From positions 80,598 to 144,597 of the forward strand of contig NZ_QAOH01000009.1 of assembly GCF_003050785.1 (NCBI RefSeq): a stretch of 64,000 bases of DNA, given 5' to 3'. Under the pieces are notes generated by a model, which searched no databases, was not told the DNA's origin, and saw only the letters and a list, made by a program, of their open reading frames with translations. Every line of letters begins with the position of its first letter. Positions within the stretch are counted from its first letter, which is position 1. Below are positions 33,957 to 43,891 of this stretch, piece after piece. The stretch comes from Celeribacter persicus (GTDB lineage: Bacteria > Pseudomonadota > Alphaproteobacteria > Rhodobacterales > Rhodobacteraceae). A program made the translations under genes and the position numbers.

Positions 33957-35464
33957 CCGGCCACCTCCATGTCATGCGCGCCGCCCATCATCAGGCCGAT
34001 TTCATCGACAGTGAGGCCCTTGGCCACGCGCGGGGCGGTCAGCGTGCCTTCGTTGAGAGCGGCGAAGTGGTCGGAAATTTCCATCAGCTCGTCGAGATCC
34101 TGCGAGATGACGATGACACCCGCCCCCTTGGCTGCGAGATCGAGAAGCGCCTGTCGGATCGCCGCGGCGGCGGAGGCGTCGACGCCCCAGGTCGGTTGGT
34201 TCACCACGAAGACTTTCGGAGCCTGCAACACCTCCCGCCCGATGACGAATTTCTGGAGATTACCGCCCGAAAGTGAGCGCGCCGCAGAGCCGGGGCCGGG
34301 GGTGCGCACATCGAAATCCTTGATGATCTCACTTGCGAAGGTTTCGGTCTTCTTCCAGTTCAGGAAGTTGTTCTTGCTGAGTTTCTTGCGAATTGTGGCA
34401 GTCAGCGCGGTGTTTTCGGTCAGGCTCATGTTAGGCGCGGCGGCATGGCCGAGACGCTCTTCGGGTGCGGCCAGAAGGCCGATCCTGCGCCGTGCATTCG
34501 GGCCCATGTGGCTCACGTCCTGACCGTCAAAAATCACCGAGCCTCTGCCGGTTTTCGCTTCGCCCGACAGAACGGACAAAAGCTCGTCCTGCCCGTTGCC
34601 CGCAACCCCGCCGATGCCGAGCACTTCGCCCGCGCGCAGGCGCAGGGACACATCCTTGAGCCGGGTGCCGAACGGGTTCGAGGGCACGAAATTCAGCCCC
34701 TGCACATCAAGCAATACCTCGCCCGCCTCGCCGCCTTCGCGCGTTGGCACATGCAGCGTCTGGCCGACCATCATTTCCGCCATCTCGCGGGCCGTCGTGG
34801 TTTTCGGATCGCAAATGCCGACCACCTTGCCCAGCCGCAGGATCGTGGCCCCGTCGCAGAGCGCACGAATTTCTTCGAGTTTGTGGGAGATATAGAGGAT
34901 CGATGTGCCTTCGGACTGCAATTTGCGCAGAGTCTTGAAAAGGATTTCGACCTCTTGCGGTGTCAGAACCGAAGTCGGTTCGTCCATAATCAGAAGTTTC
35001 GGGTCCTGCAACAAACAACGGATGATCTCCACCCGCTGACGCTCCCCCGCCGAAAGATCGCCGACGATGCGGTCGGGGTCGAGCGGCAGGCCGTAATTTT
35101 CCGAGACCTCCCGAATGGAGGCCGCCAGTTCGCGCATCTTCGGCGGATTTTCCATGCCGAGGGCGACATTCTCGGCCACGTTCAGCGCCTCGAACAGCGA
35201 GAAATGCTGAAACACCATGGCGACGCCAGCGGCGCGGGCAGCCTGCGGGTTTGGCGGCGCATAAGACCCGCCGCGCAGCTTCATGAAGCCCGCATCGGGT
35301 TTTTCTAGCCCGTAGATCATCTTGACGAGGGTCGATTTCCCGGCGCCGTTCTCGCCCAGAAGCGCATGCACCTCGCCCGTGCCGATGGAAAAACTGACAT
35401 CGTCATTGGCGCGCACACCGGGATATTCGCGGGTCAGCCCCACGACTTTCAAAAGCTTCGTCAC
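33953..35464 (-). CDS. Nucleoside-type ABC transporter ATPase (tandem ATPase domains)
   Basis: A 503-residue protein with two ABC domains. Domain 1 has Walker A GENGAGKST, signature LSAGERQRVEI and Walker B LLIMDEPTS. Domain 2 is degenerate, as usual in this family: the Walker A region reads GGVAGNGQDELL, the signature LSGGNLQKFVI, and the Walker B Asp-Glu is replaced (VFVVNQPTWGVD). One active site is therefore expected. Starts with an ATGA overlap to xdhC and overlaps the first permease in the same way. The substrate is most likely a purine nucleoside. Confidence 0.94.
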   Translation of the reverse strand: MTKLLKVVGLTREYPGVRANDDVSFSIGTGEVHALLGENGAGKSTLVKMIYGLEKPDAGFMKLRGGSYAPPNPQAARAAGVAMVFQHFSLFEALNVAENVALGMENPPKMRELAASIREVSENYGLPLDPDRIVGDLSAGERQRVEIIRCLLQDPKLLIMDEPTSVLTPQEVEILFKTLRKLQSEGTSILYISHKLEEIRALCDGATILRLGKVVGICDPKTTTAREMAEMMVGQTLHVPTREGGEAGEVLLDVQGLNFVPSNPFGTRLKDVSLRLRAGEVLGIGGVAGNGQDELLSVLSGEAKTGRGSVIFDGQDVSHMGPNARRRIGLLAAPEERLGHAAAPNMSLTENTALTATIRKKLSKNNFLNWKKTETFASEIIKDFDVRTPGPGSAARSLSGGNLQKFVIGREVLQAPKVFVVNQPTWGVDASAAAAIRQALLDLAAKGAGVIVISQDLDELMEISDHFAALNEGTLTAPRVAKGLTVDEIGLMMGGAHDMEVAG

Positions 35465-36384
35465 CCTGTCCGTTCCCCATAGGATTCTGTGATCTTGCGT
35501 CCCGAGATTACTTGGGCGGCGACCCCGACCGCAATGGCCTGCGGGTGTTTCCCGAGCTCAGGTTGCCCAATCGGACAGCAAATGCGTGCGATTTGGGCGT
35601 CCGTATGGCCGAGATCGCGCAACCGCCCACGAAACCGGGCCCATTTGGTGCGTGATCCGATCAGACCGGCAAAGGCGAAGCCATGGGAGAGCACGCGGTG
35701 GCACAGCTCAAAGTCGAGCGCGTGCGAATAGGTCAGGATCAGATGTTCGGCCTCGGGCGGGGCATAATCCATGAGGGCTTCGGGCTTGTCTGCGATCAGT
35801 TGGGTGACGCCTTTGGGGAGTGTCTCGGGGAAACGCTCCGCTGAGGTGTCCACCCATGTAATCGCAAGCTCCGGCAGGGGGGCAAGTGTTGCGACGATGG
35901 CGCGCCCGACATGGCCCGCGCCCCAGACCCAGATGGGCCGCGTGGCGCGGGTGATCGGTTCGACCATCCAGTCACCGTGGAGTTTCGGGGTGATGAAGCC
36001 CTGCGCACGGGCTTTCGACAGGGCCTTTTTCACGGAAAAGGGCATGTCGCCGGGACCTCTCGCGAAAATCTCCTCCGGGATTGCGGCGACACTCTCGAAG
36101 ACTTCCGTCAAAAGCGTCACCGTCCCGCCGCAGCATTGCCCCATGGCGGGGCCGAGCGGCAGGCGCTGCAATCGCGGGGCGGAGAACGCGTGCTTTGCCG
36201 CCTCGAATTCCAGTGTGCCGCCGCCGATGGTGCCGGATTGCGCGAAACCTTTGGAGGTTTGCCAGACCAGCATGGAGGCCCCGACTTCGCGGGGCGCGGA
36301 CCCTTGCACGTCGGCCACGACCACGCGCGCGACACGGCCATGCCGGGCAATGGCCGCGCTCAGGGTGTCCCGACCGAAACTCAT
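35461..36384 (-). CDS. xdhC: Xanthine dehydrogenase accessory protein XdhC
   Basis: A 307-residue cytoplasmic chaperone that binds molybdenum cofactor, helps sulfurate it and inserts it into XdhB. Features: N-terminal VVVADVQGSAPREVGASM, GQCCGGTVTLLTE with the conserved CC, a Rossmann segment IWVWGAGHVGRAIV and C-terminal PIGQPELGKHP region. It overlaps xdhB and the transporter ATPase by four bases each, so it sits inside the transcript that joins purine oxidation and purine uptake. Confidence 0.95.
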   Translation of the reverse strand: MSFGRDTLSAAIARHGRVARVVVADVQGSAPREVGASMLVWQTSKGFAQSGTIGGGTLEFEAAKHAFSAPRLQRLPLGPAMGQCCGGTVTLLTEVFESVAAIPEEIFARGPGDMPFSVKKALSKARAQGFITPKLHGDWMVEPITRATRPIWVWGAGHVGRAIVATLAPLPELAITWVDTSAERFPETLPKGVTQLIADKPEALMDYAPPEAEHLILTYSHALDFELCHRVLSHGFAFAGLIGSRTKWARFRGRLRDLGHTDAQIARICCPIGQPELGKHPQAIAVGVAAQVISGRKITESYGERTG

Positions 36385-38783
36385 CCGCGCGCCCTCTCAA
36401 TCGCGGCAAGGCATTCCTCGGGCGTGGCGGGGGCATTCAACGCCGGGTAATTCGGGCCACAGGCGGCACAGGCGTCCGAGAGTGCGAGGAAGGCGGAAAT
36501 CCCCAACATGAAGGGTGGTTCGCCCACCGCTTTGGAGCGATAGATCGTTTCCTCGCGGTTACGCCCCTCCCAGAGGGTGACGTTGAACACATCGGGCGCA
36601 TCCGAGCAGGCGGGGATTTTATAGGTCGAAGGCGCGTGCGTTTTGAGCATGCCCTTGGTGTCCCACACCAGTTCTTCGGTGGTAAGCCAGCCCGCGCCCT
36701 GCACATAACCGCCCTCGATCTGGCCCTTGTCGAGCGCGGGGTTCAGCGAAGCTCCTGCGTCATGCAGGATGTCGGCGCGCAGGATGCGGTTTTCGCCGGT
36801 GAACGTGTCGAGCGCCACCTCGGTGACCGCGATCCCGTGGGCGAAGTAGAAGAACGGTCGGCCCTTGCCCGCGATCCGGTCCCACTCGATTTTCGGCGTC
36901 TTGTAGAACCCGGTTGCCGAGAGCGAGACGCGGTTCATATAGGCGAGACTGATTAACTCGGCGAAATCCATTTCATGCACGCCGAAATGCACCCTGCCCC
37001 CGGCCCATGTCACATCGCTTTCGCCAAAGCGTTCGAGGATGAAGACCTCAAGCCGGGTGCGGATACGGTCGCAGGCGTTCTTCACCGCCATGCCATTGAG
37101 GTCGGAGCCGGAGGAGGCGGCGGTGGCGGAGGTGTTGGGCACTTTGGCGGTGTCGGTGGCGGTGATCTTCACCTTGTCTATCGAAACGCCGAATTCCGTT
37201 GCTGCGACCTGCGCGACCTTCTGGAACAGACCTTGGCCCATTTCGGTGCCGCCGTGGTTCAGATGGATCGAGCCGTCATTGTAGATATGGACCAGCGCCC
37301 CCGCCTGATTGAGGTGGGTGAGGGTGAAGGAAATGCCGAATTTGACCGGGGAGACCCCCAGTCCTTTCTTGATGATCGGGTTCTCCGCGTTCCATTTTGC
37401 GATGGCTTTTTTGCGAGCGGCATAGTCGGAGGTTTTCAGAAGCTCTTCGGTCATGCCGTGGAGGATGAAGTCCTCGACCTCCTGACCATAGGGGGTGAGC
37501 TTGCCGCGCGGTGTAACCTGACCGCCCGCATGTCGCGGATGCGCGTCGAGATGTTCGATGCTGCCTTCCGAGGTCGGTTCGCCCTCAAGGGAAAGCACAT
37601 GATCCTCAGGAAGGCCCTCGCCCGCCGTGGGCGTGACCATTTCGTCGTAATAGTTGAGCTTGCGCACCTCTACGGGGTCTTTGCCCAATGTGTGTGCGAT
37701 GTGATCGACGACGCGCTCGATGCCCAACACACCCTGCGGCCCGCCAAAGCCGCGATAGGCGGTGTTCGACTGGGTATTCATCTTGAGCCGGTGGCTTTCG
37801 ATCCGGGCGTTGGGGAGGAAATAGGCATTGTCGGCATGCAGCATCGCCCGGTCGGCGACCGGCAGCGTGAGATCCATGGACCAGCCGCCACGGGTGATTT
37901 GCAGGAAGTCGATGCCGAGAATACGGCCCTCATCATCGAAGCCGCAGGTGTAGGAGATGCGGAAATCGTGACGCTTGCCGGTGATGATCATGTCATCGTC
38001 ACGGTCGTAGCGCATCTTACAGGGCTTGCCGGTATCCCGCGCGGCAATGGCGCAGGCGATGGCGAGCCAGTTGCCCTGCGATTCCTTGCCCCCGAAACCG
38101 CCGCCCATGCGACGGGTCTCGACACGGACGGCATGCATCGGGATGTGGAGCGCGTGGGCGACCTTGTGCTGGATCTCCGACGGATGCTGGGTCGAGGAAT
38201 GGACCAGCATATCGCCGCCCTCTTGCGGGACGCATGCTGCGGCCTGACCTTCGAGGTAGAAATGTTCCTGACCGCCGATCTCGATCGTGCCTTCGATTCT
38301 GTGCGGAGCTTCGGCGATGGCACGGGCGGCGTCACCGCAGCCATAGATGCGCGGGCCGTCTTCGAAGCGGCTGTCGGCCTCCATGGCGCTGTCGTAATCC
38401 AAGAGCGCGGGGAGTTCCTTGTAGGTGATCTTGCCCAGCTTTGCGGCCTTTCGCGCGGCGAGATGCGAAGTGGCGACGACGAGGAAGACCGGCTGGCCGA
38501 GGAACTGCACTTCGCCCGGCGTTAGTAGCGGTTCATCGCCCAGCGAGGGCGAGCAATCGGGGACGTGGCCGTGGAAATCCTCGGCGGTGTAGACCCGGAC
38601 CACGCCGGGGGCTTTGCGCACGGCGGAGAGGTCCATCGATGTGATTTCGCCGTGGGCGACGGTCGAGAGACCGAAGGCCAGATGCAGAGCACCGGCGGGG
38701 AGCGGAATGTCGTCGATATAACGAGCCTGACCGGTCACATGGAGTTTGGCCGCGTCATGCGGGAGGGGGGACCCGACGGACAT
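36381..38783 (-). CDS. xdhB: Xanthine dehydrogenase, molybdopterin-binding subunit
   Basis: An 800-residue Moco subunit where hypoxanthine and xanthine are hydroxylated. Landmarks: GQARYIDDIPLPAGALH at the N-terminus, GQEHFYLEGQAA (Moco contact), RRMGGGFGGKES, AYRGFGGPQG, and the catalytic glutamate at about residue 755 in KAVGEPPFMLG. Length is normal for bacterial XdhB. It shares one base with the xdhA stop (TAATG) and overlaps xdhC by four. It needs molybdopterin; a MoeB-like gene is at 19136. Confidence 0.96.
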   Translation of the reverse strand: MSVGSPLPHDAAKLHVTGQARYIDDIPLPAGALHLAFGLSTVAHGEITSMDLSAVRKAPGVVRVYTAEDFHGHVPDCSPSLGDEPLLTPGEVQFLGQPVFLVVATSHLAARKAAKLGKITYKELPALLDYDSAMEADSRFEDGPRIYGCGDAARAIAEAPHRIEGTIEIGGQEHFYLEGQAAACVPQEGGDMLVHSSTQHPSEIQHKVAHALHIPMHAVRVETRRMGGGFGGKESQGNWLAIACAIAARDTGKPCKMRYDRDDDMIITGKRHDFRISYTCGFDDEGRILGIDFLQITRGGWSMDLTLPVADRAMLHADNAYFLPNARIESHRLKMNTQSNTAYRGFGGPQGVLGIERVVDHIAHTLGKDPVEVRKLNYYDEMVTPTAGEGLPEDHVLSLEGEPTSEGSIEHLDAHPRHAGGQVTPRGKLTPYGQEVEDFILHGMTEELLKTSDYAARKKAIAKWNAENPIIKKGLGVSPVKFGISFTLTHLNQAGALVHIYNDGSIHLNHGGTEMGQGLFQKVAQVAATEFGVSIDKVKITATDTAKVPNTSATAASSGSDLNGMAVKNACDRIRTRLEVFILERFGESDVTWAGGRVHFGVHEMDFAELISLAYMNRVSLSATGFYKTPKIEWDRIAGKGRPFFYFAHGIAVTEVALDTFTGENRILRADILHDAGASLNPALDKGQIEGGYVQGAGWLTTEELVWDTKGMLKTHAPSTYKIPACSDAPDVFNVTLWEGRNREETIYRSKAVGEPPFMLGISAFLALSDACAACGPNYPALNAPATPEECLAAIERARG

Positions 38784-40144
38784 TATGCGCCCTCCTTGAC
38801 GGAAAGGACCGAGGTGGTGAGGCCCTGTGTCTCCGCAAAATAGCGTTTGAGCATATTTTGCGCGGTGGTGAGGCGATAGGCGGCGCTAGCGCGCATGTCG
38901 CTCATCGGGGTGTAATCCGTTGCGAAGGCCGGTAGGGCAGCGTCAATCGTCGCCATGCTCCATGGCTGACCGATCAAGGCAGCCTCAACAGTTTTGGCGC
39001 GCGCAGGTGTTCCGGCCATGCCACCGAAAGCGATGCGGGCGGCGGCGATTTTTTCATCCGTGACGGTGATGTTAAACGCGCCGCAGACGGCGGAAATGTC
39101 CTGATCGAAGCGTTTCGAGAGCTTGTAGACTTTGAGGTCCTGGAGACCGGATTTCGGAACCGTCACGTTTTCGACAAACTCGGACGCGCCGCGATCCTGC
39201 TTGCCATAGGCGATGAAGAAATCTTCGAGCGGGATGGTCCGGAGATCCTCGCCCTTGCGCAGGGTGAGCGTAGCCCCGGCGGCAATGAGCGGCGGTGGGC
39301 TGTCGCCAATCGGAGAGCCGTTGGCGATATTCCCGCCAAGGGTTGCGGCGGCGCGCACCTGCGTGGAAGCAAAGCGGCGGTACATCTCCGAGAGCGAGGC
39401 GGAATGCGGTTTGAAGAGCGCGATCAGATCGGCAATCGGGGTCATCGCTCCGATCTCGAACGCGTCCGCGGTTTCCGTGACGCCCTTGAGGTCTTCGACT
39501 CCGTTCAGGAAAATCACCTCACCCAGATCGCGCATCTGTTTGGTGACCCAAAGCCCGACATCGGTCGCGCCCGCGATCAGTACGGCATCGGGGCGCAACG
39601 CGTAGAGCCCCGCCAACTCATCGGAACTTTCGGGACGCTCGACTATGGCGGGCGCGGGGAAGGGGATGTGTTCCAACTCTTCGGGGATCGGCGCGGTTTC
39701 GAGTTTCTTTGCGGCGCGCAGGATCGGTGCATACCCGGTACAACGACAGAGATTCCCGGCCAGAACATCCTCGTGATAGGTCTCACCACGGGCATGTGCT
39801 GTGGCCAAAGACATGACGATGCCGGGAGTGCAAAAGCCGCACTGGCTGCCATGTTCCTCGATCATGGCCTGTTGCGCCGGATGCAGCGTATCGCCTTTCG
39901 ACAGCCCTTCGACCGTGGTGACGCTCTTGCCGTGAAGCTGTGGCAGGAAAAGGATACAGGCGTTCAGAGGTTTCTTGCCGCTCTCATCCTCCACCATCAC
40001 GGTGCAGGCGCCGCAATCGCCCTCGTTGCAGCCCTCCTTGGTGCCGGTGAGGTCGCGGGTTTCGCGCAAATATTCAAGCAGAGTTCGTGTCGGCGCGTCG
40101 CTTGCCGTGATAAGCTCGCCGTTCAGCCGAAAAGTGATCTCCAT
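38783..40144 (-). CDS. xdhA: Xanthine dehydrogenase, FeS/FAD subunit
   Basis: A 453-residue electron-transfer subunit that passes electrons from the Moco site to NAD+. The N-terminal plant-type [2Fe-2S] motif is [12 protein letters not shown], the second cluster domain shows [13 protein letters not shown] and [10 protein letters not shown], and a FAD domain follows with [12 protein letters not shown] and [15 protein letters not shown]. It is the first gene of the leftward purine operon and is divergent from dnaE. An internal 12-bp palindrome TTTTGATCAAAA lies in the shared promoter region. Confidence 0.95.
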   Translation of the reverse strand: MEITFRLNGELITASDAPTRTLLEYLRETRDLTGTKEGCNEGDCGACTVMVEDESGKKPLNACILFLPQLHGKSVTTVEGLSKGDTLHPAQQAMIEEHGSQCGFCTPGIVMSLATAHARGETYHEDVLAGNLCRCTGYAPILRAAKKLETAPIPEELEHIPFPAPAIVERPESSDELAGLYALRPDAVLIAGATDVGLWVTKQMRDLGEVIFLNGVEDLKGVTETADAFEIGAMTPIADLIALFKPHSASLSEMYRRFASTQVRAAATLGGNIANGSPIGDSPPPLIAAGATLTLRKGEDLRTIPLEDFFIAYGKQDRGASEFVENVTVPKSGLQDLKVYKLSKRFDQDISAVCGAFNITVTDEKIAAARIAFGGMAGTPARAKTVEAALIGQPWSMATIDAALPAFATDYTPMSDMRASAAYRLTTAQNMLKRYFAETQGLTTSVLSVKEGA

Positions 40145-40278
40145 ACGTCAGACCTGCCGCTTTCTTGTTCAAGACACGCACCCGATGCGGCGGAAAGCGC
40201 GTGTGATTTCTGAAAGAAAACCGGGATGGACCGTGTTTGGCAAGGGATTCGGGACGAAAACCTGCTCAGGCTTTGCCC

Positions 40279-40290
40279 TTTTGATCAAAA
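40279..40290. promoter_or_regulatory. Perfect 12-bp palindrome between xdhA and dnaE
   Basis: TTTTGATCAAAA lies in the 228-base divergent gap, 135 bases from xdhA and 83 from dnaE. It may be an operator for the purine operon. No regulator gene is adjacent. Confidence 0.22.
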
Positions 40291-40372
40291 AATGAGCTGT
40301 GTCACGAAGCTGTGGAAAAGCGGCGTTTTGCCCTTGGCGAGGCGCGCGCGCTTGCGTTAGCTTGCCGGACAC

Positions 40373-43300
40373 ATGACCAATCCGACTTTCATCCATCTCC
40401 GGGTTCATACCGAATACTCGCTCCTCGAAGGGGCCATGCGGCTCAAAAAACTGAGCGGTATGGTGGCGGATATGGGTATGCCTGCCGTGGCGGTGACGGA
40501 CACCAATAACCTGTTCTGCGCGCTTGAGTTCTCCGAATATGCGAAGGGCGCGGGCATTCAGCCGATCCTCGGTTGTCAGGTCAGCGTGGGGTATCACGAG
40601 CCGGAGCCGGGAGAGCGACAAAAGCCCCCCGCACCGGTGGTTTTTCTGGCGCAGAGCGAGGCAGGGTATGAAAACCTGATGAAGCTCAACTCCTGCCTCT
40701 ACGTCGACAAGCACGACGGCGTACCTCAGGTCACGATGGCGGAGTTGGAGCAATATTCCACCGGGCTGATTTGCCTGACGGGCGGGTCGGACGGGCCGGT
40801 CGGGCGGATGATCCGCGACAACCATGAGCCGCAGGCGCGCGCGCTTCTTGAGAGGTTCAAGGCGATCTATCCGAACCGGCTTTACGTCGAGTTGCAGCGT
40901 CACCCGGGCGAGGATGGCAGCCACACAGAGGCCGAGCGGCTGACCGAGCGGCCATTCATAGAATGGGCTTACGATCTGGGGCTGCCTCTGGTTGCGACCA
41001 ATGATGTCTATTTTCCGAAAGAGGATATGTACGAGGCGCATGATGCGCTGATTTGTATCGCCGAAGGGGCCTATGTCGATCAGGTCGACCCGCGCAGGCG
41101 TTTGACGCCCCAGCATTATTTCAAATCCCCGGCCGAGATGACGGCGCTTTTCGCCGATCTGCCGGAGGCGGTGGAAAACACCGTGGAAATTGCGAAACGC
41201 TGCGCCTTCAAGGCCTATAAGCGCGATCCGATCCTGCCGAAATTCGCCGATGACGAGGTGGAGGAGCTGCGCAAACAGGCCTGGGAAGGTTTGGACAAAC
41301 GCCTCGCCGTGATCCAGCCCGCCGGGACGCGGGAGGAATACGAGGAGCGGTTGAAATTCGAGCTGGGCATCATCGAGCAGATGGGCTTTCCGGGTTACTT
41401 CCTGATCGTGGCCGACTTCATCAAATGGTCCAAGGAACATGGCATTCCGGTCGGTCCGGGGCGGGGCTCGGGCGCTGGTTCGCTCGTTGCCTATGTGCTG
41501 ACCATTACGGACCTCGATCCGCTGCGCTACAGCTTGCTGTTCGAACGCTTCCTGAACCCGGAACGTGTGTCGATGCCCGACTTCGACATCGACTTCTGCA
41601 TGGACCGCCGAGAAGAGACGATCCGCTACGTGCAGGAGAAATACGGTCGCGACAAGGTGGGGCAGATCATCACCTTCGGTGCGCTTCTCTCCAAGGCGGC
41701 GGTGCGTGACATCGGGCGGGTCTTGCAGATGCCTTACGGGCAGGTGGACCGGTTGTCGAAACTGATCCCCGTCGAAGGGGTCAAACCGGTGTCGATCAAG
41801 CAGGCGCTTGAGGACGAGCCGAAGCTGCGAGAAGAGGCCCGCAATGAGGAGGTCGTGGACCGGCTTCTGACCTATGGCCAGCAGGTCGAGGGGCTTTTGC
41901 GAAACGCCTCCACCCACGCCGCCGGTGTGGTGATCGGCGACCGGCCTCTGGACCAACTTGTGCCACTCTATCAGGATCCGCGCTCCGACATGCCGGCGAC
42001 CCAGTTCAATATGAAATGGGTGGAACAGGCCGGTCTGGTAAAGTTCGACTTTCTGGGGCTCAAGACGCTGACGGTGATCCAGTCGGCTATGGACCTGATT
42101 TTCAAATCCGGTCGGCCCCTGCATATCGCTGCCGATGGCACGAAACTCTACGATCCGCCAGCGGGTGGGGAGAACGAAATCAACCTCATCCCGCTCGATG
42201 ATGAGAAGACTTACAAGCTCTACTCGGACGCCAAGACGGTCGCGGTGTTCCAGGTGGAAAGCTCGGGCATGATGCAGGCGCTCAGACAGATGAAGCCGAC
42301 CTGTATCGAGGACATCGTGGCGCTTGTGGCGCTCTATCGTCCGGGACCGATGGAAAACATCCCGACCTATTGCGATGTGAAACACGGGCGCAAGGAATTA
42401 CAGTCGGTCCACCCGACGATCGACCACATCCTTGCCGAGACACAGGGCATCATCGTCTATCAGGAACAGGTGATGCAGATCGCGCAGGTCATGGCGGGCT
42501 ATTCGCTTGGCGGCGCTGACTTGCTTCGTCGTGCGATGGGGAAAAAGATCAAGGAGGCGATGGACGCCGAACGTCCGAAATTTGAAGCAGGCGCCGCCAA
42601 GAACGGCGTCGATGCCAAGAAGGCCTCCGAGGTGTTCGATCTTCTGGAGAAATTCGCCAACTACGGGTTCAACAAATCCCACGCGGCGGCTTACGGCGTT
42701 GTCTCCTATCAGACCGGGTGGCTCAAGGCGAACCATCCGGTGGAGTTTATGGCGGGTGTCATGAACTGCGATATCCACCTCACGGACAAGCTGTCGATCT
42801 TCTGCGAAGAGGTGCGGCGGGGATTGGATATCGAGATCATTCCGCCTTGCGTGAACCGGTCTCTGGCGACCTTCGACGTGGTGGATCAGAAACTGGTCTA
42901 TGCGCTGGCCGCGTTGAAAAACGTCGGCGTCGAGGCAATGCAACTCATCGTCAAGGCGCGGGAAGAAGGCGGCAAGCCTTTCGTGACGCTGTTTGATTTC
43001 GCGCGCCGGGTCGATCTCAAGAAGGTCGGGAAGCGACCGCTTGAGATGCTGGCGCGTGCGGGCGCTTTCGATCAGCTCGACAGCAACCGCCGCCGTGTCT
43101 TCGACAGTCTCGATGCGCTGGTGCAATATTCCGCGGCGATCCATGAGCAGAAAGCCTCCAGTCAGGTGTCGCTTTTCGGGGATGCGGGCGAGGACCTTCC
43201 CGAGCCGCGCCTCTCGCCGGTGGGCGACTGGGTCGCCTCTGAGCGGCTGATGGAAGAGCAGAAGGCCATCGGCTTCTACCTCTCCGGCCACCCGCTCGAT

Positions 43301-43891
43301 GATTATTCAGCGGCGCTCAAACGCAAAAAGATCGGTACGCTTGCCGAGGTGCAGGAAAGAGCTGAGGCCGAGGGCGGTGTGATTATGAAAGTGGGTGTGC
43401 TGGTGTCCGGCTTCCGACCGATGAAATCGGGTAAGGGCACGCGCTATTTCCGGATGAACATTTCCGACCCGACGGGACAGCTTTCCGGTATCGCCATGTT
43501 CCCGAAAAAGGGGGAATACGAACCGGCTTACGAGATTTTCGAGAAACACGACAAGCTGGTGATGTCGCTCGAAGGGCGGTTCAACGACGGGCAGTTCGAC
43601 CCGATGATCCGTTCCGTCGCGCCGATGGAAACGGTGGTTGCCGATGCGGGCGGGGCGGGGCTCAAGATCTATTGCGAGGATGCGCAGGCGATCGTCATGG
43701 TCAACGATCTGTTGACCCGCGTGACGCAGGAGGCACGCCAGCCTGCCAGAGGGGCGATCAGTTTCTGTCTGATGCCCCCGGACACACAGAACGAAGTTGA
43801 GATCGACGTGCCGCAGCCCTTCGTGATCACGCCGGAGGTCAAGGGGGCGATCAAGTCCTTCGACGGGGTGGTCATGGTCGAGGATATGTGA
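40373..43891 (+). CDS. dnaE: DNA polymerase III alpha subunit
   Basis: An 1172-residue replicative polymerase. The N-terminal PHP domain opens THIxLRVHTEYS-like (HLRVHTEYSLLEGAMRL), followed by the palm with GPGRGSGAGSLVAYVL and the three catalytic aspartates in PDFDIDF (Asp403, 405, 407). Fingers, beta-binding and OB-fold regions follow (FYLSGHPLDDY, FRMNISDPTGQLSGIAMF). Length is normal for DnaE1 and distinct from ImuC/DnaE2. It is followed by two small envelope-protein genes whose starts overlap one another. Confidence 0.97.
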   Translation: MTNPTFIHLRVHTEYSLLEGAMRLKKLSGMVADMGMPAVAVTDTNNLFCALEFSEYAKGAGIQPILGCQVSVGYHEPEPGERQKPPAPVVFLAQSEAGYENLMKLNSCLYVDKHDGVPQVTMAELEQYSTGLICLTGGSDGPVGRMIRDNHEPQARALLERFKAIYPNRLYVELQRHPGEDGSHTEAERLTERPFIEWAYDLGLPLVATNDVYFPKEDMYEAHDALICIAEGAYVDQVDPRRRLTPQHYFKSPAEMTALFADLPEAVENTVEIAKRCAFKAYKRDPILPKFADDEVEELRKQAWEGLDKRLAVIQPAGTREEYEERLKFELGIIEQMGFPGYFLIVADFIKWSKEHGIPVGPGRGSGAGSLVAYVLTITDLDPLRYSLLFERFLNPERVSMPDFDIDFCMDRREETIRYVQEKYGRDKVGQIITFGALLSKAAVRDIGRVLQMPYGQVDRLSKLIPVEGVKPVSIKQALEDEPKLREEARNEEVVDRLLTYGQQVEGLLRNASTHAAGVVIGDRPLDQLVPLYQDPRSDMPATQFNMKWVEQAGLVKFDFLGLKTLTVIQSAMDLIFKSGRPLHIAADGTKLYDPPAGGENEINLIPLDDEKTYKLYSDAKTVAVFQVESSGMMQALRQMKPTCIEDIVALVALYRPGPMENIPTYCDVKHGRKELQSVHPTIDHILAETQGIIVYQEQVMQIAQVMAGYSLGGADLLRRAMGKKIKEAMDAERPKFEAGAAKNGVDAKKASEVFDLLEKFANYGFNKSHAAAYGVVSYQTGWLKANHPVEFMAGVMNCDIHLTDKLSIFCEEVRRGLDIEIIPPCVNRSLATFDVVDQKLVYALAALKNVGVEAMQLIVKAREEGGKPFVTLFDFARRVDLKKVGKRPLEMLARAGAFDQLDSNRRRVFDSLDALVQYSAAIHEQKASSQVSLFGDAGEDLPEPRLSPVGDWVASERLMEEQKAIGFYLSGHPLDDYSAALKRKKIGTLAEVQERAEAEGGVIMKVGVLVSGFRPMKSGKGTRYFRMNISDPTGQLSGIAMFPKKGEYEPAYEIFEKHDKLVMSLEGRFNDGQFDPMIRSVAPMETVVADAGGAGLKIYCEDAQAIVMVNDLLTRVTQEARQPARGAISFCLMPPDTQNEVEIDVPQPFVITPEVKGAIKSFDGVVMVEDM

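Noticed and set aside
33953..35464. Second ATPase domain of the nucleoside transporter as a decayed pseudogene domain
   Set aside because: Degenerate Walker motifs in the second domain are normal in this ABC subfamily, so this is not decay.
36975..38525. Long open frame on the plus strand opposite xdhB (over 500 codons)
   Set aside because: It is a high-GC antisense shadow of xdhB, whose motifs are complete. Similar long shadows lie opposite glnD (4700-6223), dnaE (40169-42385) and nrdJ (49690-51963).
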